A DNA stretch of 39,453 nt, from NCBI GenBank assembly GCA_040755975.1, contig JBFLZY010000019.1:1-39453 (forward strand), in the 5' to 3' direction. Shown here in pieces: positions 15,811-23,980 of the stretch; the stretch's first letter is position 1; every line of letters begins with the position of its first letter. The notes under the pieces were generated by a model that saw only the letters and a program-made list of their open reading frames with translations, made no database searches and was not told the origin of the DNA. The stretch is from JAIMBK01 sp040755975 (GTDB lineage Bacteria; Bacillota; Desulfotomaculia; Desulfotomaculales; Nap2-2B). A program made the translations under genes and the position numbers.

Positions 15811-17955
15811 ATGGAAAGCTCCTTTTCTTTTCGGGTGAGCGAGGCTTTAGCTAAAGATGTCGGCAGGAATATTGCCCGGTTGGATCCCGCCGACATCCGC
15901 CTGCTCGGGTTAGAAATTGGCGACGTGGTAGTGATTCAGGGCAGGCGCCAGGCCGTGGCCAGGGTTATGCCAAGCCATCCCGAGCAGAGGGGTAAACAAC
16001 TGGTCCAGATTGACGGAATTATTAGAGATAACGCCGGGGTGAGCCTGGGAGAAAAAGTCCAGTTGATGAAGGCGGAGGTTACTGAAGCAACGGCAATTGC
16101 GCTGGCCCAGGTGGCCGAAAACGCCTTGCCGTACCGGCTGGACTCCGCCTTCGTGAGGCGCTCCTTGACCGGGTTGCCTCTTTTGAAAGGGAATAAAATA
16201 CGCATTACAACCCTGGGTTTGAGCAGTCAGGAATTGCTGGTAGTGGACACTGTTCCGGAAGGCGCTGTTTTGGTAAGGGGAAATACAGCCGTTGAAATTT
16301 TGCGGCCCAAAGAAGCAAATTTCAAGAGCCCGGCCCACGTTACTTACGAAGACATTGGCGGTCTGGGGAAAGAACTGTCCCGAATCAGGGAAATGATCGA
16401 AATGCCTTTAAAATATCCGGTAATCTTTCAGCACCTGGGTATTGAACCGCCTAAGGGGGTGCTTTTATGCGGCCCCCCGGGCACCGGTAAAACCTTGATC
16501 GCCCGCGCGGTGGCCGCCGAGACGGACGCTCTCTTTCTGCACGTGAACGGGCCCGAAATCATCCATAAATATTACGGGGAAAGCGAGGCCAGGCTCCGGG
16601 AAATTTTTGAGAAAGCAATCAAAAAAGGGCGCAGCATCATTTTCCTGGACGAGATAGACGCTATTGCCCCCAGGCGCACCGAGGTCACCGGTGAAGTAGA
16701 AAAAAGAGTGGTGGCCCAATTGCTGACTCTGATGGACGGGTTGAATTCGCGGGGACAGGTGATTGTCATTGGCGCCACCAACATCCCTGATGCTCTGGAC
16801 CCCGCCCTGCGCCGGCCCGGACGCTTTGACCGGGAAATTACCATCGGGGTCCCCGATCAAAAAGGGCGCCTGGAGATTCTGCATATTCACACCAGGGGAA
16901 TGCCTTTAGACAGTGATGTGGATTTAACCAAAATTGCCGAACTGACGGTCGGCTTCGTCGGCGCCGACCTGGCGGCGCTGTGCCGGGAAGCGGCCATGAG
17001 CCGGCTGCGGAAGATATTTAACGGCCTGGAGCCTTCGGGAGATAGTTTGCCTCCGGAGATATTCTCCCGGTTAAAGGTAAGCATGCAGGATTTTTTAGAG
17101 GCACTGGAAGAGGTGGAACCATCGGCCACCAGGGAATTCACGGTGGAAGTGCCGAACGTGGGCTGGGCCGATGTGGGGGGGTTGGAAGAAGTCAAAAGCA
17201 GGCTGCGGGAAGCCGTAGAATGGCCCTTAAAATACAGTGAGCTTTTTGAGCTGGTCGGAGCGGAAGCTCCGCGGGGAATTATTTTATACGGACCGCCCGG
17301 CACGGGAAAAACCCTGCTGGCGAAGGCGGTGGCTAACGAAGCAAATGCCAATTTCATATCCATTAAAGGACCGGCGCTCCTTTCCAAGTGGGTGGGCGAG
17401 TCAGAAAAGGCTTTGCGGGAGATTTTCAAGAAAGCCCGCCAGGCCGCGCCTTGTATTATCTTTTTTGATGAAATAGACGCCCTTACCCCGGCCCGTGGGT
17501 CGGGCAACACAGATGTGGCTGAAAGAGTCTTGAGTCAGTTACTTACCGAAATGGACGGGATCGAAGAGCTGCGCCGGGTGGTGGTGCTGGCGGCCACCAA
17601 CCGGATCGATATGGTGGACCAGGCTTTGCTGCGTCCCGGCCGGTTTGATCTCCATATAAGGCTGGATCTGCCCGATAGGGATGGGCGACGGGAAATTTTA
17701 GCCGTCCACACGCACGGCTGCCCGCTGGCTGCCGATGTAGACCTGGACCGCCTGGCCCTGGAAACGGATGGCTTTACCGGGGCGGATCTCCGGCTCTTGT
17801 GCAAAAGAGCCGCCCTTGCCTCCATCCGGGAATATTTGCAGGCCAACCAGTGGCCGCCACCATCCAAAGGACCGTTTCTTTCCATTCAAGGGAAGCATTT
17901 TCGAACGGCCCTGGCAGAGCAGTCTGCCTATGTTTACCGGAAGCGGCCAGATTGA
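15811..17955 (+). CDS. Cdc48/VAT-type double AAA+ ATPase in the gas vesicle operon
   Basis: A 714-residue protein with the architecture of archaeal VAT/Cdc48: N-domain (1-~175, FRVSEALAKDVGRNIARLDP), D1 with Walker A GPPGTGKTL (221-229), Walker B IIFLDEIDA (276-284) and RRPGRFDRE, D2 with Walker A GPPGTGKTL (494-502), Walker B IIFFDEIDA and LRPGRFDLH. Both ATPase modules look intact. It should be a hexameric unfoldase or segregase that remodels protein complexes, here most likely Gvp assembly intermediates. No C-terminal HbYX proteasome-docking motif is seen at the last residues. Small gaps to gvpH and gvpF place it firmly in the operon. Confidence 0.93.
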   Translation: MESSFSFRVSEALAKDVGRNIARLDPADIRLLGLEIGDVVVIQGRRQAVARVMPSHPEQRGKQLVQIDGIIRDNAGVSLGEKVQLMKAEVTEATAIALAQVAENALPYRLDSAFVRRSLTGLPLLKGNKIRITTLGLSSQELLVVDTVPEGAVLVRGNTAVEILRPKEANFKSPAHVTYEDIGGLGKELSRIREMIEMPLKYPVIFQHLGIEPPKGVLLCGPPGTGKTLIARAVAAETDALFLHVNGPEIIHKYYGESEARLREIFEKAIKKGRSIIFLDEIDAIAPRRTEVTGEVEKRVVAQLLTLMDGLNSRGQVIVIGATNIPDALDPALRRPGRFDREITIGVPDQKGRLEILHIHTRGMPLDSDVDLTKIAELTVGFVGADLAALCREAAMSRLRKIFNGLEPSGDSLPPEIFSRLKVSMQDFLEALEEVEPSATREFTVEVPNVGWADVGGLEEVKSRLREAVEWPLKYSELFELVGAEAPRGIILYGPPGTGKTLLAKAVANEANANFISIKGPALLSKWVGESEKALREIFKKARQAAPCIIFFDEIDALTPARGSGNTDVAERVLSQLLTEMDGIEELRRVVVLAATNRIDMVDQALLRPGRFDLHIRLDLPDRDGRREILAVHTHGCPLAADVDLDRLALETDGFTGADLRLLCKRAALASIREYLQANQWPPPSKGPFLSIQGKHFRTALAEQSAYVYRKRPD

Positions 17956-17988
17956 CTTTTGCTTTGGCGTTAAAAAGGAGGGAAATCC

Positions 17989-18756
17989 ATGCCCAGGTCA
18001 GAAGAAAAGCCTGCCGGCAGGTATCTTTATTGTTTGTTCGCGTCCGGAGAAATCCAAAATTTTGATTTGTCCGGCATCGCCGGGCACGTGGTTTATACAG
18101 TGCATTACCAGGATCTGGCGGCGGCGGTCAGCAATACATCGGCAACCTACCTTGAACCGGCTCGGGAACACGTTCTGGCGCACCAAAAAGTAACTTCGGC
18201 AATCATGCAAAAATACACTGTTCTGCCCGTAAGTTTTGGCACTATTTGCAAGACGGAAGAAGAATTATCCAAATTGTTAAGAGAAATATATCCGGAGGCC
18301 AAAAAAAACCTGGACAGAATCAAAGATAAAATTGAAGTGGGGCTGAAAATTTTTTGGAATAAAGAAACATTTTTACAAGAAATCGGGGAAGCCGACTCCA
18401 ACATCAACCGTTTAAAGAAAGAAATTGCCGCCGCTAAAGAAAAAGGCATCGATCCCTATGCCCTGATCATCCAGTTGGGCCAGCTTGTCGAGGAACAGGT
18501 GCAAAGGAAAAGGCAAAGCTACCTGCACCTCATCTATAAACCTTTACTTGTTCACGCCGCCGAGGCCCGCCTGAACGATCCCATTACAGAAAAAATGGTG
18601 CTTAATGCCGCCTTTTTAATTAATAAAGACAGAGAAGCAGAATTTGACCAGGCGATAAATAATCTTTACGAACGTTTTAAAGACCGCCTCGTCTTCAAAT
18701 ATACAGGTCCCTGGCCGCCCTATAACTTTGTGGATATAAAAATAACGGGGGTTTAA
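17989..18756 (+). CDS. gvpF: Gas vesicle protein GvpF/GvpL (first copy)
   Basis: A 255-residue GvpF/L-family protein. The N-terminal ferredoxin-like part begins GRYLYCLFASGEI; a conserved block HQKVTSAIMQKYTVLPVSFGT follows, a helical middle, and the C-terminal signature YTGPWPPYNFVDI. GvpF is thought to be a minor inner component that binds GvpA and helps start vesicle assembly. AAGGAGG lies just before the ATG. GvpG follows after 5 bases, the order usual in gvp clusters. Confidence 0.95.
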   Translation: MPRSEEKPAGRYLYCLFASGEIQNFDLSGIAGHVVYTVHYQDLAAAVSNTSATYLEPAREHVLAHQKVTSAIMQKYTVLPVSFGTICKTEEELSKLLREIYPEAKKNLDRIKDKIEVGLKIFWNKETFLQEIGEADSNINRLKKEIAAAKEKGIDPYALIIQLGQLVEEQVQRKRQSYLHLIYKPLLVHAAEARLNDPITEKMVLNAAFLINKDREAEFDQAINNLYERFKDRLVFKYTGPWPPYNFVDIKITGV

Positions 18757-18761
18757 GTTTT

Positions 18762-19025
18762 ATGTTCATTATTGACGATCTCCTGTTTTTGCCTTTTCGT
18801 GGTCTGTGGTATGTTTTCGCCGAAATTTATAACCGGGTGGAAGCGGAACTTTATGATGAATCAACGGTCCACCAGCAGCTGCTTGAGCTCCAGTTTCAAT
18901 ATGAGCTTGGTGACCTTAGCCAGGAGGAGTACGAACAAAAAGAGAAAGAATTGCTGGCGCGGTTGAGGGCAATCAAAGAGCGTCAGCAGAATATTGCTGA
19001 GGGTTCCTTACGCGGAGGGGAATGA
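18762..19025 (+). CDS. gvpG: Gas vesicle protein GvpG
   Basis: An 87-residue mostly helical protein with the hallmark N-terminus FIIDDLLFLPFRGLWYVFAEI and a charged helix including LGDLSQEEYEQKEKELLARL. GvpG is an accessory assembly factor usually coded beside gvpF, as here. The following gene starts 3 bases after its stop. Confidence 0.93.
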   Translation: MFIIDDLLFLPFRGLWYVFAEIYNRVEAELYDESTVHQQLLELQFQYELGDLSQEEYEQKEKELLARLRAIKERQQNIAEGSLRGGE

Positions 19026-19028
19026 ATT

Positions 19029-20537
19029 GTGAGCGTGGTAAAGAATCAACATTTTCTGATTAGATTGACGGATGGTACTATATGGCACTTTTTCACAGAA
19101 AATAAAATCCTTCAGTACCGATTGCTGGCCCACCAATCGCTGGTAAATTATTTATTAGCAGAGCCGGTTCGAGATTTCGATTTAGATCTTGATCAGGGCG
19201 ACGTCCATTTGCTTTGTCTTACGGAGGAAGGTTTCCTGAAATATTTTCTCGGCCGGCCGGGAGCGGGCTGGAACGTTACCCCCCTGGACCGGTATAATTT
19301 ACAACCGGAGCTTTTGAGCTGTTTGACTCTAAAAGTATCCTTCCCGCATGTCCATATCCTTTGGGCTGACACCAGAGCATTTAACGATCCGGGCTGGAAT
19401 ATCCGGCATGCCCACTGGTCGGGTGACCGCTGGACGGACAAACAGGTGGCGGAGATTGCCGGCAAGGATCAAATTCCCTTTTTTTGTTTGGCAGAAGATG
19501 GCCGGCAAAATCTTCACATCGTATACCTCAGCGCCCCGGAAGGAACCAACGGAGCTTTTTATGCCTCCTTTGACGCAAAATCCGGCCGATGGGGACAGGC
19601 GGAGAAAATTTCTTTCGACTCACCAGATACTGTTTTCATGTTGTTGGATCACCGGCAAGAATTACATTTTGTTTGCAGCAGGAAAAATGCCGCCGGAAAG
19701 TTTCAGATTTGTTACCAGCAACCCGGCCGGGAGAAAAACCTGCAAGTAATCAGGGAGTGTGCGCAAGAGCCCGGCCAGCCCTTAATGTTTTTGGGCAATA
19801 ACGTATTGCACGTTGCCTGGCAGGAAGGGGGCAGCCTTTATACTGCTTACCTGCAAAGATCAGGTCAAACCTGGTCTTCTCCCCATCCGGTAAAATTGGC
19901 GCCCGGTGAAATGATTTACTTTACTTACCTCAGTAGTCATCCGGAAGATGCCGGGATACTGAAGATGCCGCTTATGCCGGGGATATTAGCAGGCGAAAAC
20001 AAGCTTGTTTTCAACGAATTTCTTTATCTGGCCCTGCTTGCGGCAAAGTCGCAAGGGAATGGCGGGGGTGCAGGGGAAGCTCAACCGGCTCCTTCTCCGG
20101 AAATTTGCTTAAATATATCCCCGGCATGCTTCAAAAGGCAGAAAATCAGAAGGTTATCCATCCCCGGCAGAAAACAACCTCCGCTTCCGTTTAAAAAAAT
20201 CGTCCAAAGCCACACCGCGGAAAGCTACGCTGCCGCAATGGCCGGGCTGCAAAACCAATATGAGTGGCTATCCCGCGAACTGGCAACTTTGCAAAAGGAA
20301 AACGAGAGAATTAGCCAACAACAGGAACGTTTTCAAGAGGTAATTAATAAACTTCAACAAGAATCATCCTGGTTGGCGGAGAAACTGCTGCAAATTTTAA
20401 ACCAGCAGACAAAGGACAGGACAAAGAAGGAAAGCGGGCCGCGAGCGCTGCCTCCCCGGCAATTAAGTAAAGACGTCGGGCCGCTCAGAACTGCCTCCTT
20501 GCCAGTGGTGGTCTTCCGCTCGCAAAAAGAGGCTTGA
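19029..20537 (+). CDS. Unknown 502-residue gas vesicle operon protein: propeller-like repeats plus coiled coil
   Basis: Not a recognised Gvp. Residues ~1-330 carry five motifs of the form (V/L)-H-(hydrophobic)x3: VHLLCL (H60), VHILWA (H109), LHIVYL (H163), LHFVCS (H213) and LHVAWQ (H261), spaced 48-54 residues apart, as in sialidase-like or lectin-like beta-propellers. A Gly/Pro-rich basic linker (~335-390) leads to a coiled coil (~395-460, with QYEWLSRELATLQKENERIS) and a basic tail. No signal peptide, so cytoplasmic. Start GTG with GGAGGGG eight bases upstream. Its place between gvpG and a GvpA-like gene, with tiny gaps, implies a role in vesicle assembly, shape or clustering; that role is unknown. 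Confidence 0.8.
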   Translation: MSVVKNQHFLIRLTDGTIWHFFTENKILQYRLLAHQSLVNYLLAEPVRDFDLDLDQGDVHLLCLTEEGFLKYFLGRPGAGWNVTPLDRYNLQPELLSCLTLKVSFPHVHILWADTRAFNDPGWNIRHAHWSGDRWTDKQVAEIAGKDQIPFFCLAEDGRQNLHIVYLSAPEGTNGAFYASFDAKSGRWGQAEKISFDSPDTVFMLLDHRQELHFVCSRKNAAGKFQICYQQPGREKNLQVIRECAQEPGQPLMFLGNNVLHVAWQEGGSLYTAYLQRSGQTWSSPHPVKLAPGEMIYFTYLSSHPEDAGILKMPLMPGILAGENKLVFNEFLYLALLAAKSQGNGGGAGEAQPAPSPEICLNISPACFKRQKIRRLSIPGRKQPPLPFKKIVQSHTAESYAAAMAGLQNQYEWLSRELATLQKENERISQQQERFQEVINKLQQESSWLAEKLLQILNQQTKDRTKKESGPRALPPRQLSKDVGPLRTASLPVVVFRSQKEA

Positions 20538-20565
20538 GATCACGGAACGGGAGGAGAAATAAAAA

Positions 20566-20946
20566 TTGGTCGGCTTACAACCCAAAAAACAAAAGGACGA
20601 GGATACTTTAGTGGCGCTTGTTGACCGCTTGCTTGACAAGGGTTTAGTGATTAACGCCGATATAGTGGTTTCTGTTGCCGGCGTTGAGCTGCTGGGAGTG
20701 AAAATCCGGGCCGCCCTGGCTTCTTTTGAAACGGCGGCGCGCTACGGCCTGGAATTTCCTTCTGGAACAAACCTGGAAACGGCTACCTGGAGAGATGCCA
20801 TCACTGAAAAAGAAACCTGTCCCCAGTGTGAAAAGCGGGTAACCAGGGAGGAACTTCTGGACGAAGGATGCCCCTGGTGCGGTTGGGTTTCGGCGAAAGC
20901 AAAGCGGCAGCTGGAACAAAAGGCAAAGGCATCCGTGCTGGTTTGA
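20566..20946 (+). CDS. GvpA/GvpJ/GvpM-family protein with C-terminal zinc ribbon
   Basis: A 126-residue protein. Residues ~14-65 follow the GvpA fold (TLVALVDRLLDKGLVINADI, then VVSVAGVELLGVKIRAALAS). Residues 85-110 hold CPQC and CPWCGW (Cys 85, 88, 102, 105), a four-cysteine ribbon likely to bind zinc, not a part of usual GvpJ or GvpM. Start TTG, set by GGAGGAG. The place two genes before gvpK is where gvpJ usually sits. It is probably a minor shell or nucleation protein whose ribbon stays outside the shell as a binding handle (inference). Confidence 0.88.
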   Translation: MVGLQPKKQKDEDTLVALVDRLLDKGLVINADIVVSVAGVELLGVKIRAALASFETAARYGLEFPSGTNLETATWRDAITEKETCPQCEKRVTREELLDEGCPWCGWVSAKAKRQLEQKAKASVLV

Positions 20947-21040
20947 AAAATGAATACTTTCAAAATTACGCCGTTTCGTTAGTCTGACGCGACCGCCGAA
21001 GGGCCAAAGGAAGCTTAAAAAAAGGGGGGGTAATTTCCGG

Positions 21041-21508
21041 GTGGTTTCTTTAGTCCCCCATGATCAGGCGAGACCAGCTCAACAGATGCAGCAGTTCCTC
21101 GCCGTTTTAGACGAAAAGAGCCGGGCAATCGTCTGGTACCTCTGGCAGCATGAACATGCCGATCTTGATGCATTGTCCGCAGCGGCAGGATTGTTCAATC
21201 ATATGGAGGTTTTGTTGCGGATCCGGGAAACGATCAACCCGGCGGCGGTGAATTTTTACGCCAGGCCGGCCCTGGAATTGATTCCTTGCCGGATAGATCA
21301 GGCGACCGGGAAAATGATTTACTATCAATGGTGGTTAAACCGGGATCTTTTTTTGGTAAATCCGTCCAGGAACTATTTAATTGACTGGCTGGAAGACGGG
21401 GAAGCAATTACGCTGATCCTGGAAACGGCGGAGCAGCCTGACCCGGCAAAAGTCAAGCTCATCTATAAAAATGGCCTGCTGCTCATTAAAATTCCCAAAA
21501 GAACATAA
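21041..21508 (+). CDS. Unknown 155-residue gvp operon protein with Hsp20-like C-terminus
   Basis: No family is recognised with confidence. The first ~70 residues are helical (VLDEKSRAIVWYLWQHEHAD, LDALSAAAGL) and could be a winged-helix-like module. The last ~45, YLIDWLEDGEAITLILETAE followed by KVKLIYKNGLLLIKIPK, resemble the beginning and a later strand of an alpha-crystallin/GvpH domain in shortened form. Start GTG behind AAGGGGGGG. Lies in the operon between the zinc-ribbon GvpA paralogue and gvpK. It may be a second, degenerate GvpH-type chaperone or an adaptor. Confidence 0.7.
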   Translation: MVSLVPHDQARPAQQMQQFLAVLDEKSRAIVWYLWQHEHADLDALSAAAGLFNHMEVLLRIRETINPAAVNFYARPALELIPCRIDQATGKMIYYQWWLNRDLFLVNPSRNYLIDWLEDGEAITLILETAEQPDPAKVKLIYKNGLLLIKIPKRT

Positions 21509-21520
21509 TATCATTCATCC

Positions 21521-21925
21521 ATGTCCTGGAAAATTGGCGATCCCCGGGTGCCGGTCTTAAACTTCTTAAAACGGGAGGCAGGCAGAAAATTGGGGTTAAA
21601 CGTCGATGAAAGAAGTTTAAAACACGGGGTGCTGGGGCTGGTTATGGCCCTGGTGGAAATTATCAGGGATGCTTTAAAAACCCAGGCTTTTTTACGGATG
21701 GAAGACGGTACGCTTACCGAGCAGGAAATCGACCGCCTGGGCCGGGCCTTGATGGAACTTGATCAGGCTATCGAGGAAATAAAATACGAACAGGGTGTGA
21801 CGGAGTCGGTGAAAAACATCAGGGATGGTCTGGATCAGATAGTTGACGAGGTGGTAGACAGGATCCTTAATCCCAGGCGCTGGGAAGAAGATACCCGGGA
21901 GGGCCAGAGGAAATGGACGAACTGA
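21521..21925 (+). CDS. gvpK: Gas vesicle protein GvpK
   Basis: A 134-residue GvpK, an accessory protein of unclear step. The core is LNVDERSLKHGVLGLVMALV, then EIIRDALKTQAFLRMEDGTL and TEQEIDRLGRALMELDQAI, with the family's conserved GxLxxLVxxLVE-like pattern. No good Shine-Dalgarno site precedes the ATG; the upstream stop is 12 bases away, so coupled translation is likely. Its 3' end overlaps the next gene by 13 bases. Confidence 0.93.
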   Translation: MSWKIGDPRVPVLNFLKREAGRKLGLNVDERSLKHGVLGLVMALVEIIRDALKTQAFLRMEDGTLTEQEIDRLGRALMELDQAIEEIKYEQGVTESVKNIRDGLDQIVDEVVDRILNPRRWEEDTREGQRKWTN

Positions 21926-22968
21926 AAGAAACCCTCCGTCTGATTGTGCGGGCGCAATTAGAAGAACTAGGTATTTATGAAAAAATCGAGCAGAACATTA
22001 ACGAGCTTATCCGGGAAGCTGTTTCTCAATCCTTAGCGCAACTGGCCCGGAAAGCAGGAAACGGGAAGAAACAAACACCGGAGCCGGTGGCAATAACCGG
22101 TAAAGAAACAGGTTCGCAGGAAACGAAAATTCCGGCTTCGGCGAACGATCTACCCGGAGAGGCCGGCGCTTTTCCGGAGGGGCAGCCCGTCGCCTGTTAC
22201 GTCTACGGTATCGTCCGGGGAGAAAATCAATTCAACCTGGGGCCAATCGGTATAAATGACTCGCCTGTTTACACCCTGCCGGCAGGGAATGGGCTTTGTG
22301 CAGTGATTCACCACTGTGTCGCGGAAGCCTATGTACCGCCCGACGACGATACTGCGAAAAGGTGGCTCTTCACCCACCAGGCCGTCCTGGACAAAGTCCA
22401 GGAACAATTTGGCCCGGTTCTTCCGATGGGCTTTAACAATATTGTTTTTCTGGCCGGACGGGATCCGCGGGAGGTAATCAAAGGCTGGTTAGGGGAACAG
22501 GGTGAATATTTTTCGGCGCTTTTCCAGCGCCTGGCGGGGAAACAGGAGTTCGGCGTAAAAGTGCTGGTTGAAGAAGAAATTTTAAAAAGGGCGGTTTTAC
22601 AAGAGAACGAACAGTTGCGTTCAATCAAAGCAGAAATGGAGAGCAAACCGGAAGGGATCAGGTATATGCACAGGGAAAAGCTGGAGCGGACGGTCTTAGA
22701 GGCGTTGGAACAAAAAGCGGCTTCCTTCTTTGACGAGATCTACGCCACGATCCGGGAGCTGTGCGCCGACATCCAGGTAGAAAAGACTAAAAAACCTCCG
22801 GCAGGGAAGCGCCTGATTGCCAGCTTTGCCTGCCTGGTTGCCGAAGAAAAAGCAGAACAGTTGGGGCAGGCGCTGGCCGGGATCGAACGGCGGGAAGGGT
22901 TTACGGTGGAATTTACCGGACCCTGGCCTCCTTACAGTTTCGTGGGAACGGTGCATCTGCCTGGATAG
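21913..22968 (+). CDS. gvpL: Gas vesicle protein GvpF/GvpL (second copy) with N-terminal extension
   Basis: 351 residues, longer than usual. Residues ~1-95 are an extra helical segment (LRLIVRAQLEELGIYEKIEQ) and a low-complexity linker; the GvpF/L domain begins near ACYVYGIVRGENQ and ends with the family signature FTGPWPPYSFVGTVHL, with the block HQAVLDKVQEQFGPVLPMGF inside. The ATG lies inside the 3' end of gvpK behind GAGGGCCAGAGG. The two F/L copies are far diverged, so they probably do different jobs in assembly. Confidence 0.92.
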   Translation: MDELKETLRLIVRAQLEELGIYEKIEQNINELIREAVSQSLAQLARKAGNGKKQTPEPVAITGKETGSQETKIPASANDLPGEAGAFPEGQPVACYVYGIVRGENQFNLGPIGINDSPVYTLPAGNGLCAVIHHCVAEAYVPPDDDTAKRWLFTHQAVLDKVQEQFGPVLPMGFNNIVFLAGRDPREVIKGWLGEQGEYFSALFQRLAGKQEFGVKVLVEEEILKRAVLQENEQLRSIKAEMESKPEGIRYMHREKLERTVLEALEQKAASFFDEIYATIRELCADIQVEKTKKPPAGKRLIASFACLVAEEKAEQLGQALAGIERREGFTVEFTGPWPPYSFVGTVHLPG

Positions 22969-23003
22969 TGTTCCAGGCTCCACCGGCTGAAGGAGGAATT
23001 TTC

Positions 23004-23771
23004 GTGGCAGAACAAACCAGCGTCTTGAAGCCAAGACGGCCAAGAGAGGTCACTCTCAACGACCTTTTAGATAAGCTCTTAGAAAAGGGTTTGATGCTGC
23101 ACGCGGACCTGGTGATCACGGTGGCCGGCATCCCGCTTTTAGGCGTGAATTTGAGGCTGGCCCTGGCCGGCATGTCCACCATGTTGCGCTATGGGATCAT
23201 GAGCGATTGGGATGAGATTCAGCGGGCGACGGCGGCGCAGGAACAGAAAAAGGGAAGCCTATCCCTATCCGCAGGGGAAAAAGTTTCTTTTTCTGTTTTT
23301 CCAGAAGAAGCAGGAGGGAATAAAAAACAAAAAACAGATGCAGGGAGCAATATATTGAATAAGATTATCCACTACTTTGTTTCTGAACAAAGAAAAAGTT
23401 TCTGGCTGCCGGGCAAATTTTCCCTGTCCGGGGGGCGGCTTTGCTGGACCGGCCAGGGGTACCGGGAGCCTCTGTTTTTGGTTGATTCTGCCGATGTGCG
23501 AAAAGTTGCTTTGCTTGCCGGGCATACCGGACCGGGGGAAATGCCCGTTTTAAAAATGGTTTACCTGGGGCGTCTTCATCCGCAGGAAGCCTACTTTTCC
23601 GGGGAAAGAGAGGCACTGGAAAAATGGCTGGCTCTTTTTAAAGAAGCAAAGGGAACCTTCCTGGAAACGTGTCCGGCATGCGGAATACCTGCTCCCGCCC
23701 GGCGACTGTTAAATGAGGGTTGCTCCGCCTGCGGCTGGGTCAGCGGCAAAGCGAAAAACAGACCTGGTTAG
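23004..23771 (+). CDS. GvpA-family protein with a PH-like middle domain and C-terminal zinc ribbon
   Basis: About 255 residues. Residues ~15-68 follow the GvpA fold (TLNDLLDKLLEKGLMLHADL, VITVAGIPLLGVNLRLALAG). After a charged linker, residues ~125-210 look like a small beta-rich domain ending in a helix (KFSLSGGRLCWTGQGYREPL, LFLVDSADVRKVALLAG, then EREALEKWLALFKEA), suggestive of a PH/GRAM-like fold. The end has CPACG and CSACGW (Cys 223, 226, 240, 243) with the same spacing as the ribbon at 20566-20946. GTG 23004 is set by AAGGAGG; the open frame from 22968 lacks a site. Probably a minor shell or nucleation subunit with outside docking domains (inference). Confidence 0.85.
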   Translation: MAEQTSVLKPRRPREVTLNDLLDKLLEKGLMLHADLVITVAGIPLLGVNLRLALAGMSTMLRYGIMSDWDEIQRATAAQEQKKGSLSLSAGEKVSFSVFPEEAGGNKKQKTDAGSNILNKIIHYFVSEQRKSFWLPGKFSLSGGRLCWTGQGYREPLFLVDSADVRKVALLAGHTGPGEMPVLKMVYLGRLHPQEAYFSGEREALEKWLALFKEAKGTFLETCPACGIPAPARRLLNEGCSACGWVSGKAKNRPG

Positions 23772-23980
23772 GTTTTGTTAAACTGTTTTACCCTTAAGAC
23801 AACGCCATGCCCCGGCGGGTTAATTGAATACTTACCTGTATCATATCTCACCTGTTTTTCATAATATGTTACGGAAACACAGAGCAAAAAGGCCAGGTGG
23901 ACGATGAACGTTGCGCCTTGGGGATCTGCCTGGAAATTTTGTTTCCTTAACACTAATTTTTAAGGAAAGAAGGGACAGCA

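Noticed and set aside
16887..17510. 207-residue minus-strand open frame
   Set aside because: Shadow of the second half of the Cdc48-type ATPase; low-complexity Ser/Lys/Arg composition and no start signal.
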